Origin: Amycolatopsis azurea DSM 43854
GTDB lineage: Bacteria; Actinomycetota; Actinomycetes; Mycobacteriales; Pseudonocardiaceae
Reading direction: 5' to 3'
DNA length: 64,000 nucleotides
NCBI RefSeq assembly: GCF_001995215.1
Contig: NZ_MUXN01000017.1
Span: 1 to 64,000, forward strand
Made by a program: the position numbers and the translations under genes. Under the pieces are notes generated by a model. It was not told the DNA's origin and ran no database searches. It worked only from the letters and a program-made list of their open reading frames with translations. The stretch's first letter is position 1. Every line of letters starts with the position of its first letter. Shown here piece by piece: positions 8,290-16,267 of this stretch.

Positions 8290-8691
8290 ATGACCTACCA
8301 ACCCGACCCGCGGCTCGCAGACCGGGCGAAGGAGAACGTCGCCTGGCTGACCACGATCAGTCCGAAAGGCCGTCCTTCGCCCCGCCCGGTGTGGTTCGTG
8401 CTCGACGGTGAGGATTTCATCGTCTTCAGCCAGCCGGACACGGCGAAGACACGGCACGTCGAAGCCAACCCCGAGGTCAGCCTCCACTTCAACAGCGACG
8501 AGCACGGTGGCTCGATCCTGGTGATCGGCGGCAAGGCCGAGATCCTGCCGGACGGTCTCGCGTCGGAGCAGCCGGGCTTCCTCGACAAGTACGAGAAGCA
8601 CTATCCGGCGATCGACTACGACGTCCCGAAATTCGACCGGGAGTACCGCGTCCGGATCAGGATCCGGCCCGAACGCACCTGGGGCTTCTAG
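8290..8691 (+). CDS. PPOX-class F420- or FMN-dependent enzyme
   Basis: A 133-residue split-barrel flavoprotein-fold protein. The opening KENVAWLTTISPKGRPSPRPVWF is the typical cofactor-binding strand pair of PPOX-class F420-dependent enzymes (TIGR03667/Rv3369-like), followed by SQPDTAKTRHVEANPEVSLHF and GGKAEIL. The closing RIRIRPERTWGF matches the family. It likely reduces or binds an unknown small molecule. The stop overlaps the convergent SodC-like gene by 4 bases. Confidence 0.8.
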   Translation: MTYQPDPRLADRAKENVAWLTTISPKGRPSPRPVWFVLDGEDFIVFSQPDTAKTRHVEANPEVSLHFNSDEHGGSILVIGGKAEILPDGLASEQPGFLDKYEKHYPAIDYDVPKFDREYRVRIRIRPERTWGF

Positions 8692-9239
8692 AAACCGACC
8701 GTCACACAGGCCAGCCGGGCGCCCGCCGTCCCGGCGTGGCCGGGGTCGGTGTGCGTATGCGTTTCGTGGATCACGATCGAACCCGCGCGCCGATCGGTGA
8801 ACGTCCAGTCCACTTTGGACACAGCGGCGCCGCGGCCGGTGGCGTCGGTGGTGAGGTCGAGCCAGATCTCGTTCTGGGGGTTGGCGTAGGCCGGATCCAC
8901 CGAAGGCTTCACCGGGTCTTCGACGTTCTGGTAGTGCGGTCCGGCGAGATCACCGGTGGCACCACACGGCTTCGTGTGCGCGTGGGCGCCGTATTGGCGG
9001 TTCGGCAGCAGACCGGTCACGAGTACCGCGGTCGAGGTGCCGAAAGCCTTGGAGGTCAAGCCGAACACGTGCGCGCGGGAGCCGGGCGGGGCCAGGTCCG
9101 GCCGGTAGATCGTGAGGCCGCTCTTGGCGGTGATGACGTGGACCCGGGACCCGGGGGTCGCGGTGGCCGCCTCGGCGCCGGAACTGAGCGCCAGTGCGGC
9201 GGTGGACAGGGCAAGGACGAGTACGGGGACGGGGCGCAT
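8688..9239 (-). CDS. Secreted Cu/Zn superoxide dismutase-like protein
   Basis: A 183-residue protein with a signal peptide (cleavage likely near SGAEAATA, residue 25). It keeps several SodC features: YGAHAHTKPCG (two copper His), AGPHYQN (bridging His position), SIVIHETHTHTD (copper-site His) and the GTAGARLACVTVG strand with the second disulfide cysteine. The usual zinc loop HxGD segment is replaced by NPQNEIWLDLTTDATG, so the zinc site looks altered. It acts outside the membrane; true dismutase activity is uncertain. Confidence 0.75.
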   Translation of the reverse strand: MRPVPVLVLALSTAALALSSGAEAATATPGSRVHVITAKSGLTIYRPDLAPPGSRAHVFGLTSKAFGTSTAVLVTGLLPNRQYGAHAHTKPCGATGDLAGPHYQNVEDPVKPSVDPAYANPQNEIWLDLTTDATGRGAAVSKVDWTFTDRRAGSIVIHETHTHTDPGHAGTAGARLACVTVGF

Positions 9240-9322
9240 GCCCCTTGCCTAGTCCGCACGAATCGGACACGCCAGACAGGTCACTCGGTCGGGCGATCAT
9301 TCTCAAACTATGGGCAGGAAAA

Positions 9323-10285
9323 GTGAGTAGCAACCCTCCGGATCGTACTTGGCTGGTCGCGGTCGCCGCCGCTCTTTGGGGCACAGACGGGCTTTTGCGG
9401 CTCCCGCTCGCCGAGGCGCTCCCGGCGGCCACGGTCGTCTTCTGGGAGCACCTGCTCGTGGTGCTCGTGCTGAGTCCTTTGATTCCCGGCGCTTTCCGCG
9501 CCCTGCGCCGGTGCGGACCGCGGGAATGGCTGGCCGTGCTCGCCATCGGCGGTGGTTCCTCCGCGCTGGCGACGGCGATGTTCACCGCCGCCTTCAAACT
9601 GGGCGACCCCGTGACGCCGTTGGTGCTGCAAAAGCTCCAGCCGGTTTTCGCCGTGCTGGCGGCATATTTCGTACTCCGTGAGCGAGTCCGCCCGGGATAC
9701 GCGTTCTTCGCGATCCCGGCGCTGCTCGGCGCTTGGCTGCTGGCGTTCAAGGATCCGCTGAACATCCAGCTCGCCGCGGCGAAGGCGGCGCTGCTGGCGA
9801 TCGGCGCGGCCGCGTTGTGGGCGGCGGGCACGGTGCTCGGCCGTCTGCTCTCCACCGAGCTGGCGCCGAAGGAGGTCACCACCCTGCGCTTCACCGTCGG
9901 GCTCCCGGTCGCGGCGGGCATCGTGGCGTACCAGGGCGGTCGGTTCGCGGTCGGCTGGGACAACGCGCTCGGCCTCGGCCTGCTCGCGCTGGTCCCCGGC
10001 CTGCTGGCGCTGAGCCTGTACTACCTGGGCCTCCGGTCGACACCGGCCGCCAGGGCGACGCTGGCGGAGCTCGCGTTCCCCGTCACGGCGGCCGTCATCG
10101 GCGTATCGTTCCTGAACGCGCATCTGTCCGGTACGCAGTGGCTGGGCCTCGCCGTCGTGGTCGCCGCGGTGACCTCGCTCGGCTGGCACGAGAAGGTCAG
10201 GCGTCAACCGATGGTCCTGGAGCCGCCGCATGGTCGAGCACACCGGCGAGACGAAGAACGAACGCCTGACCCGCAACGTCAGTGA
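9323..10285 (+). CDS. EamA/DMT-family permease
   Basis: A 320-residue integral membrane protein with about ten hydrophobic helices in two EamA repeats. The first repeat includes LWGTDGLLRLPLAEALPA and ends with a LQKLQPVFAVLAAYFVLRE helix, the second with ATLAELAFPVTAAVIGVSFL, both typical of the drug/metabolite transporter superfamily. Such proteins export metabolites or amino acids; the substrate is unknown. The GTG at 9323 with upstream GGCAGGAAA is the best start. Its 3' end overlaps the next gene by 56 bases. Confidence 0.85.
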   Translation: MSSNPPDRTWLVAVAAALWGTDGLLRLPLAEALPAATVVFWEHLLVVLVLSPLIPGAFRALRRCGPREWLAVLAIGGGSSALATAMFTAAFKLGDPVTPLVLQKLQPVFAVLAAYFVLRERVRPGYAFFAIPALLGAWLLAFKDPLNIQLAAAKAALLAIGAAALWAAGTVLGRLLSTELAPKEVTTLRFTVGLPVAAGIVAYQGGRFAVGWDNALGLGLLALVPGLLALSLYYLGLRSTPAARATLAELAFPVTAAVIGVSFLNAHLSGTQWLGLAVVVAAVTSLGWHEKVRRQPMVLEPPHGRAHRRDEERTPDPQRQ

Positions 10286-10694
10286 ACTCCTGCAAGAGCT
10301 CCGGGTCGCGCAGGCCGGCGTCCAGATCCTCTTCGGTTTCCTGCTCACGGTGGTGTTCACCGACGAGTTCCACGAGGCGAGCGGGTTCGAGAAGGCCGTC
10401 CACCTGACGGCGGTCCTGCTCACGGTCAGCTCGACGGTGCTGCTGACGGCGCCCGCCGCGTGGCACCGGCTGCTGTTCCGCACCGGCAACCGGGAGCGGA
10501 TCCTCACCTACGGCAACCGTTCCGTCCTGGTCGGGCTCGGCTGTCTCGCGGCCGCGATCAGCACGACCGTCGCGCTCATCGCCAAGGTCGTCTACGGCCC
10601 GGTCGCGATGGCGATCCTGGGCGTGGTGTCGGCCGCGCTGTTCGTCGGCATGTGGTTCGTCGTGCCGAGGCTGATCGACGGGAACGGCGACTGA
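10230..10694 (+). CDS. DUF6328-like four-helix membrane protein
   Basis: A 154-residue protein with a soluble amphipathic N-terminus (ERLTRNVSELLQELRVAQAGVQILFGFLL) and about four membrane helices. The NELLQELRVAQTGVQILFAFLL-type opening is common in small actinobacterial membrane proteins classed as DUF6328; function unknown. The ATG lies inside the end of the permease gene, so the two are probably co-transcribed and coupled. Confidence 0.7.
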   Translation: MVEHTGETKNERLTRNVSELLQELRVAQAGVQILFGFLLTVVFTDEFHEASGFEKAVHLTAVLLTVSSTVLLTAPAAWHRLLFRTGNRERILTYGNRSVLVGLGCLAAAISTTVALIAKVVYGPVAMAILGVVSAALFVGMWFVVPRLIDGNGD

Positions 10695-11237
10695 TCAGCG
10701 CCAGGCCCGGACCGGGGTGCCTTCGGGCAGGCCGAACGCGGCGGGCGTCACGCTCCGCGGGTCGTCCGGGCTCGCGCCGTCGAGTACGCGACGGGCGCCG
10801 AGCCACGAGAACATCGCTTTGACCGAAGGCGAGTAGCCCGCGCCGTCCTTCGCGAGTTGCCGGTCCAGGACGCGGTAACCCCGCTCCCCGCGCTCGACGA
10901 GGTAGACCATCGGTTGCCGGAAGCCGCTGCCCGTGACGAGCCCGGCGCCGTCCCGTGCGGTCTCGTCGCAGCCGGCGACCAGGCCGACCTTGACCCGGTC
11001 GCCGTCCGGCCGGGTTTCGATCACCTTCTGGGTGCACACCCAGCGGACGTCGGCGAGGCCGGAGCCGGCGAGCACGCCGGTCCACGCGTGCGTGCGCAGA
11101 TGTTCGTCGATCGACGGCAGCGCCTCGCGCGCGACGGTGTCGTCCACCGTCGGCATCTCGTCCACGATCCACCAGCCTGCCGCGGCCACCACCACACCGA
11201 CCCCGGCGAGCACGGGCCAGCGTTTGACGTTCCCCAT
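10695..11237 (-). CDS. Membrane-anchored protein of unknown function
   Basis: A 180-residue protein with one N-terminal hydrophobic helix (WPVLAGVGVVVAAAGWWIV), probably an uncleaved anchor, and an outer domain of about 150 residues with two cysteines (WVCTQKV, AGCDETA) that could form a disulfide. No family was recognised. It ends directly next to the convergent DUF6328-like gene, with no intergenic bases. Confidence 0.6.
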   Translation of the reverse strand: MGNVKRWPVLAGVGVVVAAAGWWIVDEMPTVDDTVAREALPSIDEHLRTHAWTGVLAGSGLADVRWVCTQKVIETRPDGDRVKVGLVAGCDETARDGAGLVTGSGFRQPMVYLVERGERGYRVLDRQLAKDGAGYSPSVKAMFSWLGARRVLDGASPDDPRSVTPAAFGLPEGTPVRAWR

Positions 11238-11314
11238 GGGACGAAGCTACCGAGCGGGGCAAGTGTTCACCCGCGGTTCGGGACGCGTTGCCTGAGCGAC
11301 CGTAGGTTTCGGCC

Positions 11315-13129
11315 GTGAACGACTCCTCCAGACGGACCTTCCTGCGCGGCGCGGGCCTGCTCGGCGCCGGTGCGGCGGTGTCCGCGTTGCCCGCTCTCGG
11401 CGCCCCCGCGGCTTCGGCGACCTTCGGCCACCACGGCCCGGACGCCGAAGACGGCCGCTTCACCCTCGCGGTCCTGCCCGACACCCAGTACCTGTTCGAC
11501 GCCGACCGCGGCGACCCCGCGCCGCTCGACGCCACGCTGCGGTACGTCACCGGCGGCGACGAGAACATCGTCTTCCTGGCACATCTCGGCGACCTCACCG
11601 AGAACGGGCAGCCGGGCGAGTTCGACCAGATCAGCCGGACGTTCGGGTACCTGGACCGGCGCCGGTTCCCGTACAGCACCCTCGCGGGCAACCACGACAT
11701 CAAGTCCTCGACCGACGACCAGCGCGGCCGCACGCCGTACCTCGACGCGTTCGGCCCTCAGCGGCAGCGGGGTTCGCGGACCTTCCGCGGCGCGAGCCCG
11801 GACGGCTACAACAGCCACCACGTGTTCCGTGCGGGCGGGCGTGAGTGGCTGCTGCTCGCGCTCGACTGGCGGCCGTCGGCAGGCGGCCTGGAGTGGGCGC
11901 GTTCGGTCCTCGCGCGGAATCCGCGGCTCCCGGCGATCCTGACCATCCATGAATTGGTATGGGCCGACGAGGCGGGCCAGGCCCAGTTCTCGGAGTTCGG
12001 GCAGAAGGTGTGGGACGAGCTGATCGCCGGGAACGACCAGATCTTCCTGACGCTCAACGGGCACTACTGGCCGCCCGGCCGCGCGGTGAAGCGGAACAAG
12101 GCGGGCAACGACGTCCACCTGCACATCACCAACTACCAGGACCGCTACTACGGCGGCAGCGCGATGATCCGGCTCTACCGGTTCGACCTCGCGCGGAACG
12201 TGATCGACGTCCGCACGTTCTCGCCGTGGCTGGCGGAGCAGGCGCCGCGGCTCAACGAGTTGCAGCGGCAGGAGATCGAGCGCACCGGCCCCTCGGACTA
12301 CTTCAGTCTGGAGATCGACTTCGGCACGCGGTTCGCCGGGTTCGCACCGGTCCCGGTCCCGCCCGCGCGGCCCGCCGAACGGCAGCTGATCCGCGGGACC
12401 GTGGCGTATTGGCGGTTCGAAGGCCGGGACGGCGCCGCTGTCGACGGGGTCCGTGACCTGTCCGGCCGGGGCAACGACCTGGTCCGGGTGACCCTGCCCG
12501 GCAGCGCCCCCGAAACGCTGCGCTTCTCCGGCGAGTTCTCCGGGCGGCAGCCGTCGAGGTCGAGCCTCCGGTTCGAGGGCGGCAAGAAACCAGCCCGCGG
12601 CGCGTATCTGCGCACGGCGGACACGGCGCCGATGAACGCGGAGACGTTCGCGCGCGGCTACACCGTCGAGGCGTTCGTGAAGCTGCCCGAGGATTTCAAG
12701 GACGGCAAGCATTCCTGGGCCGCGATCTTCGGCAGGCAGGGTTCCGGCGGCAAGGCGGGCAAGACCGGGGACGACCCCGGCGAGCCGTCGGCCACACTGT
12801 CCCTTTCGGACGGTGCGGCGTTCCAGTGGGCGGTGTTCCCGGTGAACCAGAACGGGATCTCGACCGCGTGGGGCCACGAACTGCCGCTGAAGGAATGGAT
12901 CCACGTCGCCGCCGTCAACGACGGCAGGCGGACGACGCTGTACGTCGACGGCTGCCCGGTGCTGCGGAATCCGAAGACGGCCGCGGCGGGGATCGCGAAT
13001 CCCGGCGGCTCGTGGCTGATCGGTGCCTACGCCTACGACTCGATCGTCGAGCAGGCGTTCCACGGCTGGCTCGGTGACGTCCGCGTGGTGGGCCGGGCGC
13101 TGGAACCCCGCGAGTTCATGCTCGGCTGA
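11315..13129 (+). CDS. Tat-exported metallophosphoesterase with C-terminal LamG-like domain
   Basis: A 604-residue protein. A twin-arginine signal (SSRRTFLRGAGLLGAG) leads to a calcineurin-like phosphoesterase core: LPDTQYL, HLGDLTENG, LAGNHDI and LNGHYW carry the metal ligands. From about residue 350 a jelly-roll LamG/concanavalin-like domain follows (VAYWRFEG, NDLVRV, EAFVKLP, IHVAAVNDGRRTTLYVDG, WLIGAY), a pattern for binding glycans or surfaces. It folds with metals in the cytosol and is exported. TAGGTT (11303-11308) ends 6 bases before the GTG start, so the mRNA is likely leaderless. The substrate is unknown. Confidence 0.87.
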   Translation: MNDSSRRTFLRGAGLLGAGAAVSALPALGAPAASATFGHHGPDAEDGRFTLAVLPDTQYLFDADRGDPAPLDATLRYVTGGDENIVFLAHLGDLTENGQPGEFDQISRTFGYLDRRRFPYSTLAGNHDIKSSTDDQRGRTPYLDAFGPQRQRGSRTFRGASPDGYNSHHVFRAGGREWLLLALDWRPSAGGLEWARSVLARNPRLPAILTIHELVWADEAGQAQFSEFGQKVWDELIAGNDQIFLTLNGHYWPPGRAVKRNKAGNDVHLHITNYQDRYYGGSAMIRLYRFDLARNVIDVRTFSPWLAEQAPRLNELQRQEIERTGPSDYFSLEIDFGTRFAGFAPVPVPPARPAERQLIRGTVAYWRFEGRDGAAVDGVRDLSGRGNDLVRVTLPGSAPETLRFSGEFSGRQPSRSSLRFEGGKKPARGAYLRTADTAPMNAETFARGYTVEAFVKLPEDFKDGKHSWAAIFGRQGSGGKAGKTGDDPGEPSATLSLSDGAAFQWAVFPVNQNGISTAWGHELPLKEWIHVAAVNDGRRTTLYVDGCPVLRNPKTAAAGIANPGGSWLIGAYAYDSIVEQAFHGWLGDVRVVGRALEPREFMLG

Positions 13130-13148
13130 GGGCGGCGAAGGCGTCGCG

Positions 13149-13197
13149 GATCGTGCGCGGTAATGGCGGATGTCCGTCCCCATTATCGCGCACGATC
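13149..13197. terminator. Long hairpin after the phosphoesterase gene
   Basis: Arms of about 18 bases (GATCGTGCGCGGTAATGG and a near-perfect complement) with a loop of about 12 bases lie 20 bases after the stop. No T-run follows, as in the I-shaped terminators of actinobacteria. Confidence 0.6.
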
Positions 13198-13248
13198 GTC
13201 TTCCGGGGAATGCGGGGTCCCTCTTGACAAGTGGTGGACAATGAAAAA

Positions 13249-13285
13249 TCGGCGCCCGATCAAGAATGCTTGATCAGTGCGCCGA
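13249..13285. promoter_or_regulatory. Palindrome in the leader of the HelD/HelR-like gene
   Basis: Outer arms TCGGCGC (13249-13255) and GCGCCGA (13279-13285) and inner arms GATCAAG (13258-13264) and CTTGATC (13269-13275) form an imperfect 37-bp palindrome. A consensus -35 TTGACA lies at 13224-13229. It is placed like the inverted-repeat element described upstream of rifamycin-resistance genes including helR in actinobacteria; I could not compare the sequence. Confidence 0.55.
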
Positions 13286-13318
13286 ATGTGTTGTCAGTCT
13301 AACCGCTGTGAGGGGAAC

Positions 13319-15529
13319 TTGTCAAACCAGGGGTACGACGAGGAATTGCGGTCCGAACGGGAGTACGTCGCGTCGCTCTACGGGCGACTGGACACGGAAC
13401 GCCTGCGGGTGAGCGAAGCGTACGCCGGTGCGCTGCGGGGAGAAGGCTTCGCGCTTTCCGACCGTGAAGTCTCCGTCGGTACGAAAGCACGCGAGATGAC
13501 AAGGCTGAAGATCGCCGACGAGGGCCTTTGTTTCGGCCGATTGGACGCCCTTTCGGGCGCCCGGTCCTACGTCGGCCGGATCGGCCTTTTCGACGAAGAG
13601 AACGACTACGAACCCTTGGTGCTGGATTGGCGGGCGCCGGCGTCGCGCGCGTTTTACTGCGCGACGGGCGCGTCACCGGAAGGAATGTCCCGGCGTCGCC
13701 AATTCCGCACCCTCGGCCGCGACGTCCTCGACTTCACCGACGAGGTCTTCGGCCGTCCGGAACCGGGGGAACGGGGCGACGTCGCGCTGCTGGCCGCGGT
13801 CAACGCGCCGCGCGGCGAGGGGATGCGGGACATCGTCGCGACGATCCAGGCCGAGCAGGACGAGATCATCCGCCTGGACCACGCGGGTGTCGTCGTGGTG
13901 GAGGGCGGCCCGGGCACCGGCAAGACGGCGGTGGCGCTGCACCGGGTGGCGTACCTGCTGTACACCAAACGGGAGCGGATGGAACGCCGCGGTGTGCTCG
14001 TGGTGGGGCCGAGCAGCGGCTTCCTCGACCACATCGGCCGCGTCCTGCCGTCGCTCGGCGAGACCGCGGCCGTCTTCGCGACGCCTGGCGGCCTCGTCGC
14101 CGGGCTGCGCACCGAACGCGAGGATTCGCCGCGGGTGCAGCGGCTCAAGGGCTCCCTGGCGATCCTGGACGTGCTCGCGGCGGCGGTGGCGGACCGGCAG
14201 GAACTGCCTGTCGCGCCGGAGCCGATCGAGCTCGACGACGTCACCGTGCCGTTGGACGCCGAGATCGCGGCGGCCGCGCGCGAGGTGGCCAGGGACAGCG
14301 GCCTGCTGCACAACGAGGCGAAGTCCGTCTTCGAACGCGAGGTGATCACCGCGCTCGCCGGACGCGCCGTCGACCGGGTCGGCGCGGGGTGGCTGCCGAA
14401 GGACGACCAGCGCACCCGCCCGGAGATGCTCGAGAACCTCCGGCGCGACCTGGAGGGCAGCGTGGCGCTCGGCGCGGTGCTCGATCGCCTCTGGCCGGTC
14501 CTGACGCCCCAGCGGCTCCTCGCCGACCTCTATGCCTCCCCGGAGCGGTTGCGGGCGGCAGAGGCCGATCCGGCGCTGTTCCGCGCGGACGCCGCGGCGT
14601 GGACGGTCTCCGATGTGCCCTTGCTGGATGAGGCCGTCGAACTGCTCGGCTGGGACCGCGCCGCCGAGCGGCGGGCGGAGGAACGGCGACAGCTGGCGCA
14701 GCGGGAATACGCGGAGCGGGTGCTGGAAATCGTCGAGGTCGAAGAGGACCACGACGACTACGAGTTCGCGCTTCGCCCGGTGGACGTCTTGAAGGCGGAG
14801 GAGCTGGCGGAGCGGTTCGCCGAACGCGACGAACGGGATCTGGCCGAACGCGCCGCCGCCGACCGGGAATGGACCTACGGCCACGTCGTGGTCGACGAGG
14901 CGCAGGAACTGTCCGAAATGGACTGGCGGGTGCTGATGCGGCGCTGCCCCAGCCGGTCCTTCACCGTGGTCGGGGATCTAGCGCAGCGTCGTTCGCCGTC
15001 CGGCGCGCGGTCGTGGGACGCGATGCTCTCCCGGTACGTCGCCGATCGCTGGCTGTACCGGAAGCTGACCGTCAACTACCGGACGCCGTCGGAGATCATG
15101 GCCGTGGCGGCTTCGGTGCTGGCGAGTTTCGCCCCGGACGTCGTACCGCCGGAATCGGTGCGTTCCTGCGGGGTTCGGCCGTGGGCCCGCCGACTGTCCG
15201 AAATGGACTCCGCGGGCATCGAGGACGCCGTCGCGGAGTTCGTCCGCGAGGAATCGGGGCGCGAGGGGACGGCGGTGGTCATCGGGCCGCCGGGAGTGCC
15301 GGGCGCGATCGCGCCGTCCGCGGCCAAAGGGCTGGAGTACGACGCCGTCCTGGTGGTGGAACCGGGGCGGATCCTCGCCGAAGGCCCGAGCGGTGAGGCG
15401 GAACTGTACGTCGCGCTGACGCGGGCGACGCAGCGGCTCGGGGTCCTCTACAGCGGGCGGCTGTCGAAAGTCCTCCGCGGTCTTGATTCCGGGCGGCGGA
15501 CTCCCGACGCGTTCTTGCGCTGTGTCTAG
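13319..15529 (+). CDS. HelD/HelR-type UvrD-like ATPase (RNA polymerase recycling)
   Basis: A 736-residue superfamily-1 helicase-like ATPase. HelD-family proteins strip stalled RNA polymerase from DNA, and the HelR branch displaces rifamycins. Visible are an N-terminal coiled coil (EELRSEREYVASLYGRLD), VLDWRAP, the P-loop GGPGTGKTA near residue 197, a long insert, VVDEAQELSEMDW (Walker B), VVGDLAQRR, VNYRTPSEIM and a final ELYVALTRATQ. The TTG at 13319 is chosen for its GAGGGG ribosome site and because the family begins right there; the in-frame GTG at 13277 lies inside the upstream palindrome. It is monocistronic, closed by the hairpin at 15556. Confidence 0.88.
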   Translation: MSNQGYDEELRSEREYVASLYGRLDTERLRVSEAYAGALRGEGFALSDREVSVGTKAREMTRLKIADEGLCFGRLDALSGARSYVGRIGLFDEENDYEPLVLDWRAPASRAFYCATGASPEGMSRRRQFRTLGRDVLDFTDEVFGRPEPGERGDVALLAAVNAPRGEGMRDIVATIQAEQDEIIRLDHAGVVVVEGGPGTGKTAVALHRVAYLLYTKRERMERRGVLVVGPSSGFLDHIGRVLPSLGETAAVFATPGGLVAGLRTEREDSPRVQRLKGSLAILDVLAAAVADRQELPVAPEPIELDDVTVPLDAEIAAAAREVARDSGLLHNEAKSVFEREVITALAGRAVDRVGAGWLPKDDQRTRPEMLENLRRDLEGSVALGAVLDRLWPVLTPQRLLADLYASPERLRAAEADPALFRADAAAWTVSDVPLLDEAVELLGWDRAAERRAEERRQLAQREYAERVLEIVEVEEDHDDYEFALRPVDVLKAEELAERFAERDERDLAERAAADREWTYGHVVVDEAQELSEMDWRVLMRRCPSRSFTVVGDLAQRRSPSGARSWDAMLSRYVADRWLYRKLTVNYRTPSEIMAVAASVLASFAPDVVPPESVRSCGVRPWARRLSEMDSAGIEDAVAEFVREESGREGTAVVIGPPGVPGAIAPSAAKGLEYDAVLVVEPGRILAEGPSGEAELYVALTRATQRLGVLYSGRLSKVLRGLDSGRRTPDAFLRCV

Positions 15530-15555
15530 GCGCTGTGTCTAGGGGGAGCCAAGGT

Positions 15556-15591
15556 GTCGTGAGGGTTCTGGCGATCCAGAACACTCACGAC
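15556..15591. terminator. Hairpin between convergent genes
   Basis: GTCGTGAGgGTTCTGG and its near-perfect complement pair around a CGAT loop, extended by GGGGGAG/CTCCCCC further out. It separates the HelD-like gene from the convergent Lrp-type gene and shares its GTCGTGAG outer arm with a palindrome at 56228. Confidence 0.75.
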
Positions 15592-15604
15592 TCCCCCGCC
15601 GGGG

Positions 15605-16099
15605 TCATCGGGTCAGATTACCCCAGGCATATGTCTGTTTTGCGAGTTTCAAGTAGACGAGCGTTTCGGTGCTGACGACTCCCGGAATGGGCCGGATGTC
15701 GTCGTTGAGCACACTCAAGAGGTGTTCGTCGTCCCGGCAGGCCACCTCGGCGAGCAGGTCGTAGCCTCCCGCGGTGAGCACGACGTAATGGACGTCCGGC
15801 AATCCGGAGAGCTGGTCGGAGACAGCTCTCGGATCGCCTTGGACTCTGATTCCGACCATCGCCTGACGGCCTAGCCCGACGTTGGCCGGATCCGTGACCG
15901 CGACTATCTGCATGGTCTCGTCCCGCAGCAGCCGCTGGACGCGCTGCCGCACGGCGCCCTCCGACAATCCGACGGCCTTGGCCAGTGCCGTGAACGAGGC
16001 CCGCCCGTCGACTTGCAGTAGAGCGATCAGAGTGCGATCGGTATTGTCCAACCCTCTAGGTGTGCGCTGCTCCATCTGCGCGCGTGGTTCGTCACCCAT
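15605..16099 (-). CDS. Lrp/AsnC family transcription regulator
   Basis: A 164-residue regulator: an N-terminal HTH (DNTDRTLIALLQVDGRASFTALAKAVGLSEGAVRQRVQRL) and a C-terminal RAM/effector domain (VGIRVQGDPRAVSDQLSG, VVLTAGGYDLLAEV, PGVVSTETLVYLKLAKQTYAWG). Members sense amino acids or their derivatives as octamers. It is transcribed in the same direction as lysA, 168 bases downstream of lysA's stop, so a link to lysine metabolism is possible but not shown. Confidence 0.88.
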   Translation of the reverse strand: MGDEPRAQMEQRTPRGLDNTDRTLIALLQVDGRASFTALAKAVGLSEGAVRQRVQRLLRDETMQIVAVTDPANVGLGRQAMVGIRVQGDPRAVSDQLSGLPDVHYVVLTAGGYDLLAEVACRDDEHLLSVLNDDIRPIPGVVSTETLVYLKLAKQTYAWGNLTR

Positions 16100-16267
16100 G
16101 CCGTCCCTCCCTTTGTTTCGGCATGCGATTCTTGTCGCGCAGCGTATCGATCAATGTCCAGAATGCTACCGCCGTTAAGTTGTTTGTCGCGATTCTCTTT
16201 CCCGGCGCCGTCGCGCGAAGGAATCGGTCGTCCGACAGGGAGGGTGCCGAGCTTTTCGGAAGGTGAC

